DNA of 64,000 nt, taken from NCBI RefSeq assembly GCF_948329515.1, contig NZ_CAOJCN010000001.1, positions 678,776-742,775 of the forward strand, in the 5' to 3' direction. Origin of the DNA: Cohnella rhizoplanae (lineage in GTDB: Bacteria > Bacillota > Bacilli > Paenibacillales > Paenibacillaceae). Below are positions 8,162 through 17,598 of this stretch, piece after piece (within the stretch, counting starts at the first letter, position 1; every line of letters begins with the position of its first letter). The translations under genes and the position numbers were made by a program. The notes under the pieces were generated by a model. It was not told the DNA's origin. It made no database searches and worked only from the letters and a program-made list of their open reading frames with translations.

Positions 8162-9703
8162 ATGGACACATGGATCTGGGTCTTGATCGTCATCGTTGTT
8201 GGCGTGCTTTTCTTTGGGATCGGTTATGTTGTACGCAAGTCCATTGCGGAAGCTAAAATATCCAGTGCCGAAGAAGCGGCGAAGCAGATCGTAGAGAATG
8301 CTAAAAAAGAAGCCGACGCTCTCCGCAAGGAGACGGTACTGGAAGCCAAAGACGAGGTGCACAAGCTCCGGAACGAAGCGGAACGCGATATTCGAGAGCG
8401 CCGCAACGAGATTCAGCGGCAGGAACGCCGGCTGGTTCAGAAGGAAGAATCGCTGGACCGCAAGCTGGAGCAGCTGGAACGCAAGGAGGAGCAAGTCGCC
8501 AACAAAGAGAAACGGATCGAAGAGACCCAAGAACAGATCGAGACGCTTCATAAGCAGCAAATTACGGAGCTCGAGCGCATCTCGAACCTCACGATGGATG
8601 ACGCCAAGCAGCTGATTCTATCGACGGTCGAGCAGGAAGTGCGCCACGAGACCGCTCAACTCATTAAAGACATTGAGCAGCAGGCGAAGGAAGAAGGCGA
8701 CAAGCGCGCCCGCGACATTATCTCGCTCGCGATTCAGCGTTGCGCCGCGGATCACGTCGCGGAGACGACGGTATCCGTCGTAACGCTGCCGAACGAAGAG
8801 ATGAAGGGCCGGATCATCGGCCGCGAAGGCCGGAACATCCGCGCGCTGGAGACCCTCACGGGCATCGATCTTATCATCGACGATACGCCGGAGGCCGTCA
8901 TCCTGTCGGGCTTCGACCCGATCCGCCGCGAGATCGCCCGTACCGCGCTCGAGAAGCTCGTCGCCGACGGACGCATCCACCCTGCCCGCATCGAGGAGAT
9001 GGTGGAGAAGTCCCGCCGCGAAGTGGACGAGCGGATCCGCGAGTACGGAGAGCAAGCTACGTTCGAGGTAGGCGTTCACGGTCTCCATCCGGACCTCATC
9101 AAGATTCTCGGTCGCCTGAAGTTCCGTACGAGCTACGGCCAGAATGTGCTTAAGCATTCGATGGAGGTCGCATATCTGACCGGACTGATGGCAGCCGAGC
9201 TGGGAGAGGACATTTCTCTCGCCAAGCGCGCCGGCTTGCTGCATGATATCGGCAAGGCGCTCGACCACGAAGTGGAAGGTTCGCATGTCGAGATTGGCGT
9301 TGAATTGGCGAAGAAATACAAGGAGCACCCGGTCGTCATCAACAGTATCGCGTCCCACCACGGCGACGTGGAGGCGACTTCGGTCATCGCGATGCTCGTC
9401 GGTGCCGCCGACGCGCTCAGCGCAGCCCGCCCGGGCGCGCGCCGCGAGACGCTCGAGACGTACATTCGCCGGCTGGAGAAGCTGGAGGCGATCTCGGAGT
9501 CGTTCGACGGCGTCGAGAAGTCTTACGCCATCCAGGCCGGACGCGAAGTTCGCGTCATGGTACAGCCGGAGAAGGTCGACGACGGCGAGGCGTTCCGCCT
9601 GGCACGCGACATTACCAAAAAGATCGAAAGCGAACTCGATTATCCGGGGCATATTAAGGTCACGGTCATACGCGAGACGCGAGCGGTCGAATACGCAAAA
9701 TAA
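8162..9703 (+). CDS. rny: Ribonuclease Y (endoribonuclease initiating mRNA decay)
   Basis: RNase Y is the membrane-anchored endonuclease that starts much mRNA decay in Firmicutes. The 513-residue protein shows the full layout: N-terminal membrane helix (residues 4-22), a long charged coiled coil (about 25-190), a KH domain ([16 protein letters not shown] near 215) and an HD domain with catalytic H361-D362 ([12 protein letters not shown]). ATG 8162 is chosen over GTG 8153 because GAGGAGGTG at 8147-8155 needs that spacing. The ymdB gene follows. In B. subtilis RNase Y works with the RicA-RicF-RicT complex; ricA is in this window at 23.1 kb. Confidence 0.97.
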   Translation: MDTWIWVLIVIVVGVLFFGIGYVVRKSIAEAKISSAEEAAKQIVENAKKEADALRKETVLEAKDEVHKLRNEAERDIRERRNEIQRQERRLVQKEESLDRKLEQLERKEEQVANKEKRIEETQEQIETLHKQQITELERISNLTMDDAKQLILSTVEQEVRHETAQLIKDIEQQAKEEGDKRARDIISLAIQRCAADHVAETTVSVVTLPNEEMKGRIIGREGRNIRALETLTGIDLIIDDTPEAVILSGFDPIRREIARTALEKLVADGRIHPARIEEMVEKSRREVDERIREYGEQATFEVGVHGLHPDLIKILGRLKFRTSYGQNVLKHSMEVAYLTGLMAAELGEDISLAKRAGLLHDIGKALDHEVEGSHVEIGVELAKKYKEHPVVINSIASHHGDVEATSVIAMLVGAADALSAARPGARRETLETYIRRLEKLEAISESFDGVEKSYAIQAGREVRVMVQPEKVDDGEAFRLARDITKKIESELDYPGHIKVTVIRETRAVEYAK

Positions 9704-9715
9704 GATAACGAGGGA

Positions 9716-9745
9716 GTGGCCGTCAACCGTGGCGGCCACTTCTCC
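9716..9745 (+). terminator. Weak hairpin between rny and ymdB
   Basis: GTGGCCG (9716-9722) pairs with CGGCCAC (9733-9739), but the following tail TTCTCCT is a poor T tract. It may be a partial terminator or RNA-processing element tuning ymdB. Confidence 0.45.
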
Positions 9746-9798
9746 TATGTCAGGCGTATAAAAGAATAGACTGGTTTTGCAGAAGAAAGGTGGATTTC

Positions 9799-10593
9799 AT
9801 GAAAGTCGTCTTTATCGGAGATATCGTCGGCCAGGTCGGCCGGGATACGGTCAAGCGGCTGCTGCCGTGGCTCAAGGACCGGTATCAGCCGCATATCGTC
9901 ATCGCAAACGGCGAAAATGCGGCAGGCGGCCGCGGGATTAACGCCGCCATCACCCGCGAGCTGTTCGCTGCGGGCGTGCAGGGCATCACGATGGGCAACC
10001 ATACGTGGGATAACCGGGAGATCTTCGATTTTATCGACGACGAAGCCCGCATGATCCGGCCCGCCAATCTTCCGCCGGGCACGCCGGGCCGCGGATACAC
10101 GATCATCAAGAGCGGCAGCCGGGAGCTCGGCATCGTGAACCTGATCGGCCGGACCTTCCTCCCGCCGTCCGATTGTCCGTTCCGGAAGGCCGACGAGATC
10201 ATCGACGAACTGCGCCGCAAGACGAAGTGCATTTTGGTCGACTTCCATGCCGAAGCGACGAGCGAGAAAATCGCCATGGGATGGCATCTGGACGGACGCG
10301 CGTCGGTCGTACTCGGCACCCACACCCACGTTCAGACCAACGACGATCGTATCCTCCCCGAAGGTACCGCTTACGTGACGGACGCGGGCATGACCGGACC
10401 GCGCGACGGCGTGCTCGGCATGGAGCGGGAGAGCGTGATTCGCAAGTTTATCACCGGCATGCCGGCCAGGTTCCAGGTGGCCGAGACGAAGTGGCATCTC
10501 AACGGGCTGTTCGTCGACATCGACGAAGCGACCGGCAAGGCCGTGAGCGTCCGCACGATTCGCGTGGACGAAGACAGCTGGATACCGGCCTGA
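9799..10593 (+). CDS. ymdB: YmdB-type metallophosphoesterase (2',3'-cyclic nucleotide phosphodiesterase)
   Basis: The 264-residue cytoplasmic protein matches the YmdB/DR1281 family of dinuclear-metal phosphodiesterases, which in B. subtilis influences the switch between motility and biofilm. Metal-ligand motifs are in place: GDIVG at the N-terminus, NGEN, GNHTWDN, a central DFHAE and GTHTHVQT. ATG 9799 has AGAAAGGTGG upstream; an in-frame GTG at 9790 overlaps that site. Its place after rny is the conserved Bacillales order, and it ends in a strong terminator. Confidence 0.94.
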   Translation: MKVVFIGDIVGQVGRDTVKRLLPWLKDRYQPHIVIANGENAAGGRGINAAITRELFAAGVQGITMGNHTWDNREIFDFIDDEARMIRPANLPPGTPGRGYTIIKSGSRELGIVNLIGRTFLPPSDCPFRKADEIIDELRRKTKCILVDFHAEATSEKIAMGWHLDGRASVVLGTHTHVQTNDDRILPEGTAYVTDAGMTGPRDGVLGMERESVIRKFITGMPARFQVAETKWHLNGLFVDIDEATGKAVSVRTIRVDEDSWIPA

Positions 10594-10650
10594 TCTTCCG
10601 TCGATAAGCCGCTGCAGCCGTTCATGACAGCCGAATAAACGACGGAAGCG

Positions 10651-10678
10651 AGCCGCACCGGTGGGTGCGGTTTTTTTC
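10651..10678 (+). terminator. Intrinsic terminator after ymdB
   Basis: CCGCACC pairs with GGTGCGG and is followed by seven T. Confidence 0.93.
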
Positions 10679-10753
10679 GTTTTTGCCGCCTATTCGCAGT
10701 CGTCAATAAATTCAGAATAATTCGAATATATACAGCCCCGCGATGCGAGACGG

Positions 10754-10783
10754 GCAGGAATTAATCGCCGCCATCCCGAATAT
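10754..10783 (+). promoter_or_regulatory. Sigma-H-type promoter of spoVS
   Basis: GCAGGAATT (10754-10762) fits the -35 RNAGGAWWW, and CCCGAATAT (10775-10783) fits RNNGAATWW except its first base, with a 12-base spacer. B. subtilis spoVS is a sigma-H gene, so position and match agree. The start codon is 45 bases downstream. Confidence 0.8.
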
Positions 10784-10827
10784 GATCGGTTAGTGAGCCC
10801 AGCCTTAACCCCAAGGAGGAACTGGTC

Positions 10828-11088
10828 ATGGATGTATTAAAGGTATCGGCAAAATCGAACCCAAACTCCGTCGCAGGCGCATTGGCAGGGGTGCTACGTG
10901 AGCGAGGAGGGGCTGAGCTGCAGGCAATCGGCGCAGGCGCGCTTAACCAGGCGGTCAAGGCGGTCGCGATCGCGCGGGGATTCGTCGCGCCGAGCGGCGT
11001 GGATCTGATCTGCATACCGGCCTTCACGGATATCGTCATCGACGGAGAAGACCGCACGGCCATCAAGCTGATCGTCGAGCCGAGATAA
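10828..11088 (+). CDS. spoVS: Stage V sporulation protein S
   Basis: SpoVS is a small Alba-fold protein needed for normal asymmetric septation and late sporulation. This 86-residue product is full length and strongly conserved (MDVLKVSAKSNPNSVAGALA, IGAGALNQAVKAVAIARGF, and a C-terminal RTAIKLIVEPR). It has AAGGAGG upstream and its own sigma-H-type promoter after the ymdB terminator. The gene order rny-ymdB-spoVS is standard in Bacillales. Confidence 0.98.
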   Translation: MDVLKVSAKSNPNSVAGALAGVLRERGGAELQAIGAGALNQAVKAVAIARGFVAPSGVDLICIPAFTDIVIDGEDRTAIKLIVEPR

Positions 11089-11229
11089 TCCGGACGAGGC
11101 TGTCCTGCAAATGTAGGATTGGACCTGCCATCGCATGGGCGCGGATGCCGCGGAGGTTGCCGCGCCGTTTGCCTTCACATGTGCCGCAGGTTTTTTGTTG
11201 TGTCCGAAAATAGAAAAGGAGGCCGCCGC

Positions 11230-12174
11230 ATGCGAATCGCGGATCTTCACTGCGACGCGCTCTATAAGCTGGATCGCGATCCGAGCCTCGGGCTGGGCGC
11301 GCCGGCAGGCGCAGGACTGGACGTGACCGCCGAGGGTCTGGCGCGGGGCAACGTTGGATTGCAGGTATTCGCCATCTGGGTGCCGCCCGCCACGCCGAGA
11401 ACGCCCGAGAGCGCGCTACGCCAGGCGGAGCTGTTCCACGGCCGCGTATTGACGGCACCGGGGATGCGGCACGTACGGAGCGGCGCGGACGTGGAGGCGG
11501 TGCTGGGACCGGCTGCAAGGGGGACGGGGGCGCTGCTGTCGCTCGAAGGCGCGGACGCGCTGCGCGGCGAGTGGTGGGCGCTGCGCATGCTTCACCGTCT
11601 GGGGCTCCGGATGCTGGGACTCACCTGGAACGAGGCAAACTGGGCGGGCGACGGCATCATGGAGCCGAGAGGCGCCGGACTGACGAAGGAAGGCCGCAAG
11701 CTGATCTTGGAATGCGAATCGCTCGGCATACTGATCGACGTGTCCCATTTGTCGGAGCGCGGGTTCTGGGAGACGGCGGAACTGGCGAGAAAGCCGTTAT
11801 TGGCTACCCATTCCAACGCACGGTCGCAATGCGCCCATCCCCGCAATTTAACGGACGATCAGATCCGCGCGCTCGTCGCGGCGAACGGCCTGATCGGATT
11901 GACGTTCGTTCCTTTTTTCCTGCGTACCGCCGGGACGGCGGGCATCGGGGACCTGCTGCGGCACGTGGAGCATGTATGCGCGCTCGGCGGCGCGTCCCAT
12001 ATCGCCTTCGGATCCGACTTCGACGGGATCGAGACGTATACGCAGGGACTGGCCGGACCCGCCGACTATGCGGCGCTGACCGAAGCGCTGCTCGCGCGGT
12101 ACCCGGAGCCGCTCGTTCGCGGCTGGACGTCCGGACACGCGCAGCGTTTTTTTACGGACCATCTCGGTACATGA
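11230..12174 (+). CDS. Peptidase M19 (membrane dipeptidase family) protein
   Basis: This 314-residue protein belongs to the zinc-dependent renal-dipeptidase family (M19). Visible metal-site motifs are DLHCDAL at the N-terminus (H-x-D), LSLEGADAL (bridging Glu), LLATHSNARSQCAHPRNL (His ligands) and FGSDFDGI (Asp). There is no signal peptide, so it is probably cytoplasmic. ATG 11230 follows AAAAGGAGG at 11214-11222; longer in-frame readings have no ribosome site. A dipeptidase between spoVS and a 2-oxoacid oxidoreductase is common in Bacillales outside B. subtilis. Its natural peptide substrate is unknown. Confidence 0.92.
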   Translation: MRIADLHCDALYKLDRDPSLGLGAPAGAGLDVTAEGLARGNVGLQVFAIWVPPATPRTPESALRQAELFHGRVLTAPGMRHVRSGADVEAVLGPAARGTGALLSLEGADALRGEWWALRMLHRLGLRMLGLTWNEANWAGDGIMEPRGAGLTKEGRKLILECESLGILIDVSHLSERGFWETAELARKPLLATHSNARSQCAHPRNLTDDQIRALVAANGLIGLTFVPFFLRTAGTAGIGDLLRHVEHVCALGGASHIAFGSDFDGIETYTQGLAGPADYAALTEALLARYPEPLVRGWTSGHAQRFFTDHLGT

Positions 12175-12252
12175 CGGGCGAAGCGGGCTTCCTATATACG
12201 ACTTCTATAACGGCATGCAAAAAGTATTATCATGCCAAATCTCCTGAAGCTA

Positions 12253-12281
12253 TTGCAATTTAACATCGCGAATCATAAAAT
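12253..12281 (+). promoter_or_regulatory. Sigma-A promoter of korAB
   Basis: TTGCAA (12253-12258) and TAAAAT (12276-12281) are separated by 17 bases, about 110 bases before the korA start. Confidence 0.75.
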
Positions 12282-12392
12282 TTACTAGTCATGCCTGTCG
12301 GATTTTTCGGCTTTTTTATAAGCGCGTACCGCGCATTCGGCACAGCAGCCGTCATATACGCCAAGCACCATACGCATGAGGAGATGGAAGCA

Positions 12393-14138
12393 TTGATCGA
12401 TCAACTTTCTTGGAAAATCGGCGGCCAGCAGGGGGAGGGCGTCGAGAGCACGGACCGCATCTTTTCGACTGCGCTCAACCGGCTCGGCTACTATTTATAC
12501 GGCTATCGTCACTTCTCCTCGCGGATCAAGGGCGGCCACACGAACAACAAGATTCGCATCAGCACGCATCCGATCCGGGCGATCTCGGACGATCTCGACA
12601 TCCTCGTCGCGTTCGACCAAGAGACCATCGACCTGAACGCGAAGGAGCTGCACGCGGGCGGCGTCATCGTCGCGGACGCGAAGTTCGCGCCGGTCGTGCC
12701 GGAGGGCGTAGACGCCCAGCTGTTCGCGGTGCCGATCACGGCGATTGCGGAGGAGCTCGGCACGTCGCTGATGAAGAACATGGTCGCCTCGGGCGCGTCC
12801 TGGGCGCTGCTCGGTCTGCCGATCGAGGTATTCAACCGGGCGGTCGAAGAGGAGTTCGGTCGCAAGGGCGCGGCCGTCGTGGAGAAAAACGTGGAGGCCG
12901 TGCGCCGCGGCGCCGAGTTCGTGCTCGCGCAAGCCGGCGGTCCGATCGAAGCGTTCAAGCTCGCTGAGGCCGACGGCAAGCAGAAGCTGTTCATGATCGG
13001 CAACGAAGCGATGGGACTCGGATCCGTCGCCGCCGGCTGCCGTCTGATGTCCGCTTACCCGATCACGCCGGCTTCGGAGGTTATGGAGTATCTCATCAAG
13101 AAGCTTCCGAAGTTCGGCGGCACTGTCGTGCAGACGGAGGACGAGATCGCCGCGGTCACGATGGCCATCGGCGCCAACTACGGCGGCGTACGGACGATGA
13201 CCGCCTCCGCGGGACCCGGCCTGTCGCTGATGATGGAAGCGATCGGTCTGTCGGGCATGACGGAGACGCCGCTCGTCATCATCGACACGCAGCGCGGGGG
13301 TCCGTCGACGGGCCTGCCGACGAAGCAGGAGCAATCCGACATCAACGCGCTCATCTACGGCACGCACGGCGAGATCCCCAAGGTCGTCATCGCGCCGAGC
13401 ACGATCGAGGAATGCTTCTACGATATGATCGAAGCCTTCAATATCGCGGAGGAATATCAGGTGCCGGTCATCGTGGCGACCGACCTGCAGCTGTCGCTCG
13501 GCAAGCAGTCCTGCGAGCCGCTCGATTACGGACGTATTCAGATCAAGCGCGGCAAGCTGATTCCGCTCGAGCAGGAGCTGGAGCCGACGGAGCCTAACAA
13601 ACTGTTTAAGCGCTATGAATTTACGGAAGACGGCGTATCGCCGCGCGTGCTGCCCGGCGCGAAGCACGGCATCCACCATGTCACGGGCGTCGAGCATGAC
13701 GAGGAAGGCCGTCCGTCGGAGAGCGCGGTCAACCGCCGTCGCATGATGGACAAGAGACTGAACAAGCTGAACGCGCTGCGCGTCACCGATGCCGTCAAGG
13801 CGGACGGGCCGAGCGAGCCCGCCGATCTGCTCATCGTGTCGATGGGCTCTACGGGCGGCACGATCAATGAAGCGCAGAGCCGCCTGTCTCTAGAGGGCAT
13901 CGCCACGAATCACGTGACGGTGCGTCAGATGCATCCGTTCCCGAGCGACCAGCTCGCGCCATACCTGGAGCGGGCACGCAAGGTCGTCGTACTCGAGAAC
14001 AACGCGACGGGCCAGCTGGCCAATCTGATCAAGCAAAACGTCGGATATCACGACAAGATCGTGAATCTGCTCAAATACGACGGCACGCCGTTCCTGCCAT
14101 CCGAAGTTTATCAAGCATGCAAGGAGCTGAAGCTGTAG
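12393..14138 (+). CDS. korA: 2-oxoacid:ferredoxin oxidoreductase, alpha (fused gamma-alpha) subunit
   Basis: The 581-residue protein fuses the gamma-like domain (residues 1-190, SWKIGGQQGEGVES, KGGHTNNKIR) to the alpha domain (from about 200, GNEAMGLGSVAAGCRLMSAY, then PITPASEVMEYL). With the beta subunit it oxidatively decarboxylates 2-oxoacids, probably 2-oxoglutarate, giving acyl-CoA and reduced ferredoxin. TTG 12393 is preferred because GAGGAG at 12378-12383 is well spaced and MIDQLSWK aligns with relatives; ATG 12384 touches that ribosome site. It overlaps korB by one base and has its own promoter. Confidence 0.93.
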   Translation: MIDQLSWKIGGQQGEGVESTDRIFSTALNRLGYYLYGYRHFSSRIKGGHTNNKIRISTHPIRAISDDLDILVAFDQETIDLNAKELHAGGVIVADAKFAPVVPEGVDAQLFAVPITAIAEELGTSLMKNMVASGASWALLGLPIEVFNRAVEEEFGRKGAAVVEKNVEAVRRGAEFVLAQAGGPIEAFKLAEADGKQKLFMIGNEAMGLGSVAAGCRLMSAYPITPASEVMEYLIKKLPKFGGTVVQTEDEIAAVTMAIGANYGGVRTMTASAGPGLSLMMEAIGLSGMTETPLVIIDTQRGGPSTGLPTKQEQSDINALIYGTHGEIPKVVIAPSTIEECFYDMIEAFNIAEEYQVPVIVATDLQLSLGKQSCEPLDYGRIQIKRGKLIPLEQELEPTEPNKLFKRYEFTEDGVSPRVLPGAKHGIHHVTGVEHDEEGRPSESAVNRRRMMDKRLNKLNALRVTDAVKADGPSEPADLLIVSMGSTGGTINEAQSRLSLEGIATNHVTVRQMHPFPSDQLAPYLERARKVVVLENNATGQLANLIKQNVGYHDKIVNLLKYDGTPFLPSEVYQACKELKL

Positions 14139-15004
14139 TGGCTACATTCAAGGAATTCCGCAACAACGTCAAGCCGAACTGGTGCCCCGGCTGCGGAGAC
14201 TTCACGGTGCAGGCTTCGATCCAGCGCGCGGCTGCCAACGTGGGTCTCGAGCCCGAACAGCTCGCGGTGATCTCGGGCATCGGGTGCTCGGGCCGGATCT
14301 CCGGCTACATCAACGCGTACGGGCTGCACGGCATTCACGGCCGCGCGCTGCCGATCGCCCAGGGCGTCAAACTCGCGAACCGCGAGCTGACCGTCATCGC
14401 CTCCGGCGGCGACGGCGATGGCTTCGCGATCGGCATGGGCCATACGGTGCACGCCATCCGCCGCAATCTCGACATCACCTATATCGTCATGGACAATCAG
14501 ATCTACGGGCTGACCAAGGGCCAGACATCGCCGCGCAGCGCGGAAGGCTTCAAGACGAAGTCGACGCCGGAAGGCTCGATCGAGACGACGCTGTCTCCGC
14601 TCGAGATCGCGCTGTCCGCAGGCGCTACGTTCGTCGCCCAATCTTTTTCCAGCGACCTGAAGCAGTTGACCTCGCTCATCGAGCAGGCGATCCGGCACAA
14701 GGGCTTTTCGCTGATCAACGTATTTTCGCCCTGCGTCACCTTCAACAAGGTGAACACCTATGATTGGTTCAAGGAAAATATCGTCAATCTCGAGCAATTC
14801 CCCGAGTACGATCCGTCGAACCGCATCGCGGCGATGACGAAGATCATGGAGACGCGGGGCATGCTGACGGGCCTCATCTACCAGGATACGACGCGCAAAT
14901 CGTACGAGGACCTGGCGGTCGGCTTCGGCGCCGAGGCGCTTGCGAAGCAGGATCTCGCGCTTCCTGAAGCGGAGTTCGACAAGCTGCTGGCGGAATTCAG
15001 ATAA
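14138..15004 (+). CDS. korB: 2-oxoacid:ferredoxin oxidoreductase, beta (TPP-binding) subunit
   Basis: The 288-residue subunit carries the CPGCGDF motif near the N-terminus and the thiamine-diphosphate site GDGDGFAIGMGHTVHAI followed by DNQIYGLTKGQ. It partners the upstream alpha subunit. GTG 14138 overlaps the korA stop by one base and has AAGGAG at 14121-14126; an in-frame ATG at 14117 lies inside korA and is less likely. There is no separate ferredoxin-domain subunit, so electrons must go to a soluble ferredoxin encoded elsewhere. A terminator follows. Confidence 0.95.
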   Translation: MATFKEFRNNVKPNWCPGCGDFTVQASIQRAAANVGLEPEQLAVISGIGCSGRISGYINAYGLHGIHGRALPIAQGVKLANRELTVIASGGDGDGFAIGMGHTVHAIRRNLDITYIVMDNQIYGLTKGQTSPRSAEGFKTKSTPEGSIETTLSPLEIALSAGATFVAQSFSSDLKQLTSLIEQAIRHKGFSLINVFSPCVTFNKVNTYDWFKENIVNLEQFPEYDPSNRIAAMTKIMETRGMLTGLIYQDTTRKSYEDLAVGFGAEALAKQDLALPEAEFDKLLAEFR

Positions 15005-15033
15005 AGCAAAATGCAAAGGCTATCCTTATCAGC

Positions 15034-15082
15034 ATAGCGGCGGGTCGGGACTTGGAACAGGGTCCCGGCCGCCGCTATTTTT
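15034..15082 (+). terminator. Intrinsic terminator after korB
   Basis: ATAGCGGCGG (15034-15043) pairs with CCGCCGCTAT (15069-15078), with an inner GGGAC/GTCCC stem, and leads into T residues. Confidence 0.92.
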
Positions 15083-15169
15083 GCTTTTCGGCGCGTACAC
15101 ACGAAGGACACAAGGGTACGATAAAGTTATAGACGGGCCAAGAAGAGGCGCGGAGACGGAGGCGAGGCG

Positions 15170-15850
15170 ATGAAGCGGACGATCCTGCTGGCGGAGGACG
15201 ATGACCTGATGCGGGAGTTTATCACCGACTATTTTGCCAAAGAACGATGGGACGTGCTCGAAGCGGAGAACGGGCGCGAAGCCATGGACCTGTTTGAACA
15301 AAATGCCGTCGATCTGGTCGTCCTCGATCTCATGATGCCGGAGATGGACGGCTGGACGGTATGCAGGCGAATCCGGGAAAAGTCGGCCGTACCCGTCATC
15401 ATCATCACGGCGCGGGCGGAGGACGACGATCAGATCCTGGGGTACGAGCTCGGCGCGGACGAATACGTGACGAAGCCCTTGAGCCCTCGGGTGCTGGTCG
15501 CGCGCGCCGCTGCGTTGATGCGCCGGACCGAAGGAACGGTCGGACGCGAAGGAGAGCTGCTCGTCTACGGCGAGCTGACGATCGATCGGCAAGCGCATGC
15601 CGCGGCCGTGGCCGGCCAGACGCTCCAACTCTCGCCGAAGGAGTTCGAGCTCCTCGCATTTCTCGCGAAGCACGAAGGCAAGGTGCTTGCCCGAGACTAT
15701 ATTCTGGATGCGGTATGGGGATACGAATATGACGGAGACCCTCGCACGGTGGACACCCATATCAAAAAGCTGCGAGCGAAGCTCGGTTCCGAAGGAAAGC
15801 TCATCGCGACCGTCATCCGTTCGGGATATAAATTCGAGAGGGTCACATGA
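15170..15850 (+). CDS. OmpR/PhoB-type response regulator
   Basis: This 226-residue DNA-binding regulator has a receiver domain (residues 1-118; acidic pocket E9-D10-D11, phosphoacceptor D53 in VVLDLMMPEMDGW, conserved Lys in VTKPLSPR) and a C-terminal winged helix (LSPKEFELLAFLAKHEGKVL; DPRTVDTHIKKLRAKLG). It overlaps the sensor kinase gene by four bases (ATGA) and the two surely form one system. The signal is unknown. The third gene of the operon, a lipoprotein, may be part of the sensed envelope function. Confidence 0.95.
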   Translation: MKRTILLAEDDDLMREFITDYFAKERWDVLEAENGREAMDLFEQNAVDLVVLDLMMPEMDGWTVCRRIREKSAVPVIIITARAEDDDQILGYELGADEYVTKPLSPRVLVARAAALMRRTEGTVGREGELLVYGELTIDRQAHAAAVAGQTLQLSPKEFELLAFLAKHEGKVLARDYILDAVWGYEYDGDPRTVDTHIKKLRAKLGSEGKLIATVIRSGYKFERVT

Positions 15851-17598
15851 AGAGGCGCAGCGTCGTGTTGAAGTTGTTCGCGGTAACCGCCGCTATGATC
15901 CTCGTCGTATTCGGATTGCTGCTGCTCGCAGAAGGGTTATTTTTCGAACGTTTCTACCGTGCGTCCAAGAGCGATGCGATCGAGCGCAGCATGAAGGCGT
16001 TCGCCGGTGCGTATCGCGAGGCGGAGCAACGCCAATCGGGCGGCGGTTCCCGCCTGCTCGGCGAATATATGAACAGGAACGATGCCAGCCTCGCCGTGCT
16101 GAACGACCAGTTCGAGATCATACCCGTCCAACCTTACTTCTTGAAGCTGCAGTCCGAAGGCAGGACGGTCACCATACCGCTGGCAAGCGAAGGCATGACG
16201 GCGGATGCGCTGCCGCTGGGACTCGCTGTCGGCGATCCGCTCACGGTTGACGGCATCTTCATGGACGAGGAAGATACGATCATGCAGCCGGTCGCCATCG
16301 GGCAGCGGGGACGCGCGCTGCAGGACGGCCTCGTGCGCGTGAACGGAACGATCGCGGACCTCCTGGTGCCCGTGAACCGGTCGTACAACCCATTCTTCCA
16401 GGATTCGCAGATGAACCAGGCGCTCTCGACGTGGTTGACCGACGCGCAGCGGCTGGCGGTTCAATCGATGGCCGAGGGGACTGCGAGGACGGAATGGACG
16501 GATCCGTGGAGCGGCGTGCGCTATGCGGCGCTGATGACGCCGTTCGAGGACGAGAGCGGGGATGCCCGTTACCTGTTCGCCATGACGTCTCTTCAGCCCG
16601 TGGGCGAGGCCGTCGACATGCTGAAGCAGTACATGGCTTTCCTGGCGCCGGTCATAGTGGCGCTGGGGCTCGTCTTATCGTGGATATACTCGAGAATGGT
16701 GGCGCGTCCGCTCGTCAGGTTGACCCGCTCCGCAGCGCGTCTTTCCGAGCTTGACTTTGCCGGACATGAGGAGATTCGGTCGACGGATGAATTCGGCGAG
16801 CTGTCGCGCCGGATGACCGCGATGTCGCGCAATCTGGAGGCGGCGCTGGGAGAACTCAGGCAGGCCAACGTGCAGCTGCAGGAGGACGTCGAGGAAAAGG
16901 AACGGTCCGAACGGCTTCGCAAGGAGCTGATCGCGAACATCTCCCATGAACTCAAGACGCCGCTCGGCATCGTGAAGGGCTTCGCGGAGGGGCTGCAGGA
17001 CGGCGTCGCGGACGACAAACGCGAGCGGTATCTCTCGCTGATCGTGACGGAGACCGACCGAATGAACGCGCTAATCATGGATATGCTCGAGCTGTCCCGC
17101 TTCGAGGTGAAGGCCGTGCAGCTGCAACCGGAGCGGATATCCCTGACGACGTTGATTCGCAAGGCGCTTCGGGCGTTCTCCGGACAGATCGAGGAAAAGG
17201 ACTTGCGGCTCGCCGGCGAACCGGACGCGGAATGGCGGGTCGAGGCGGATCCGAAGCGAATCGAGCAGGTGCTCATGAACTTGCTCAGCAACGCGATCCG
17301 GCACGCCGCCGCCGGCGGCACGCTGGCGATCGATGTCAGACGGTCGGCGCCGGGCATGATCTTGACGACGGTCGAAAACGAAGGACCGCCCATTGCCGAA
17401 GCGGACTTGGACCGCATCTGGTATCAATTCTACCGCGCCGAGCGGTCGAGAGACCGCAAGTCTGGGGGGACTGGGTTGGGGCTGGCGATCGTTAAGCATA
17501 TTTTGACGCTCCACGGGAGCGAATTCGGCGTCCGCAATACGGCGCGAGGCGTCGCGTTTTACTTTACGTTAAAAGAAAGCGGAGGAGATACGAAATGA
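15847..17598 (+). CDS. Membrane sensor histidine kinase
   Basis: The 583-residue kinase has a first membrane helix near residues 11-33, an extracellular domain of about 225 residues, a second helix near 263-284, HAMP, a HisKA domain with phosphoacceptor H367 (LIANISHELKTPLG), and an ATPase domain with the N box (QVLMNLLSNAIRHA), ERSRDRKSGGTGLGLAI and a GT-rich lid. It pairs with the response regulator just upstream. The extracellular part has no recognised motif. The overlap with the next lipoprotein gene suggests coupled translation. Confidence 0.95.
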   Translation: MKRRSVVLKLFAVTAAMILVVFGLLLLAEGLFFERFYRASKSDAIERSMKAFAGAYREAEQRQSGGGSRLLGEYMNRNDASLAVLNDQFEIIPVQPYFLKLQSEGRTVTIPLASEGMTADALPLGLAVGDPLTVDGIFMDEEDTIMQPVAIGQRGRALQDGLVRVNGTIADLLVPVNRSYNPFFQDSQMNQALSTWLTDAQRLAVQSMAEGTARTEWTDPWSGVRYAALMTPFEDESGDARYLFAMTSLQPVGEAVDMLKQYMAFLAPVIVALGLVLSWIYSRMVARPLVRLTRSAARLSELDFAGHEEIRSTDEFGELSRRMTAMSRNLEAALGELRQANVQLQEDVEEKERSERLRKELIANISHELKTPLGIVKGFAEGLQDGVADDKRERYLSLIVTETDRMNALIMDMLELSRFEVKAVQLQPERISLTTLIRKALRAFSGQIEEKDLRLAGEPDAEWRVEADPKRIEQVLMNLLSNAIRHAAAGGTLAIDVRRSAPGMILTTVENEGPPIAEADLDRIWYQFYRAERSRDRKSGGTGLGLAIVKHILTLHGSEFGVRNTARGVAFYFTLKESGGDTK

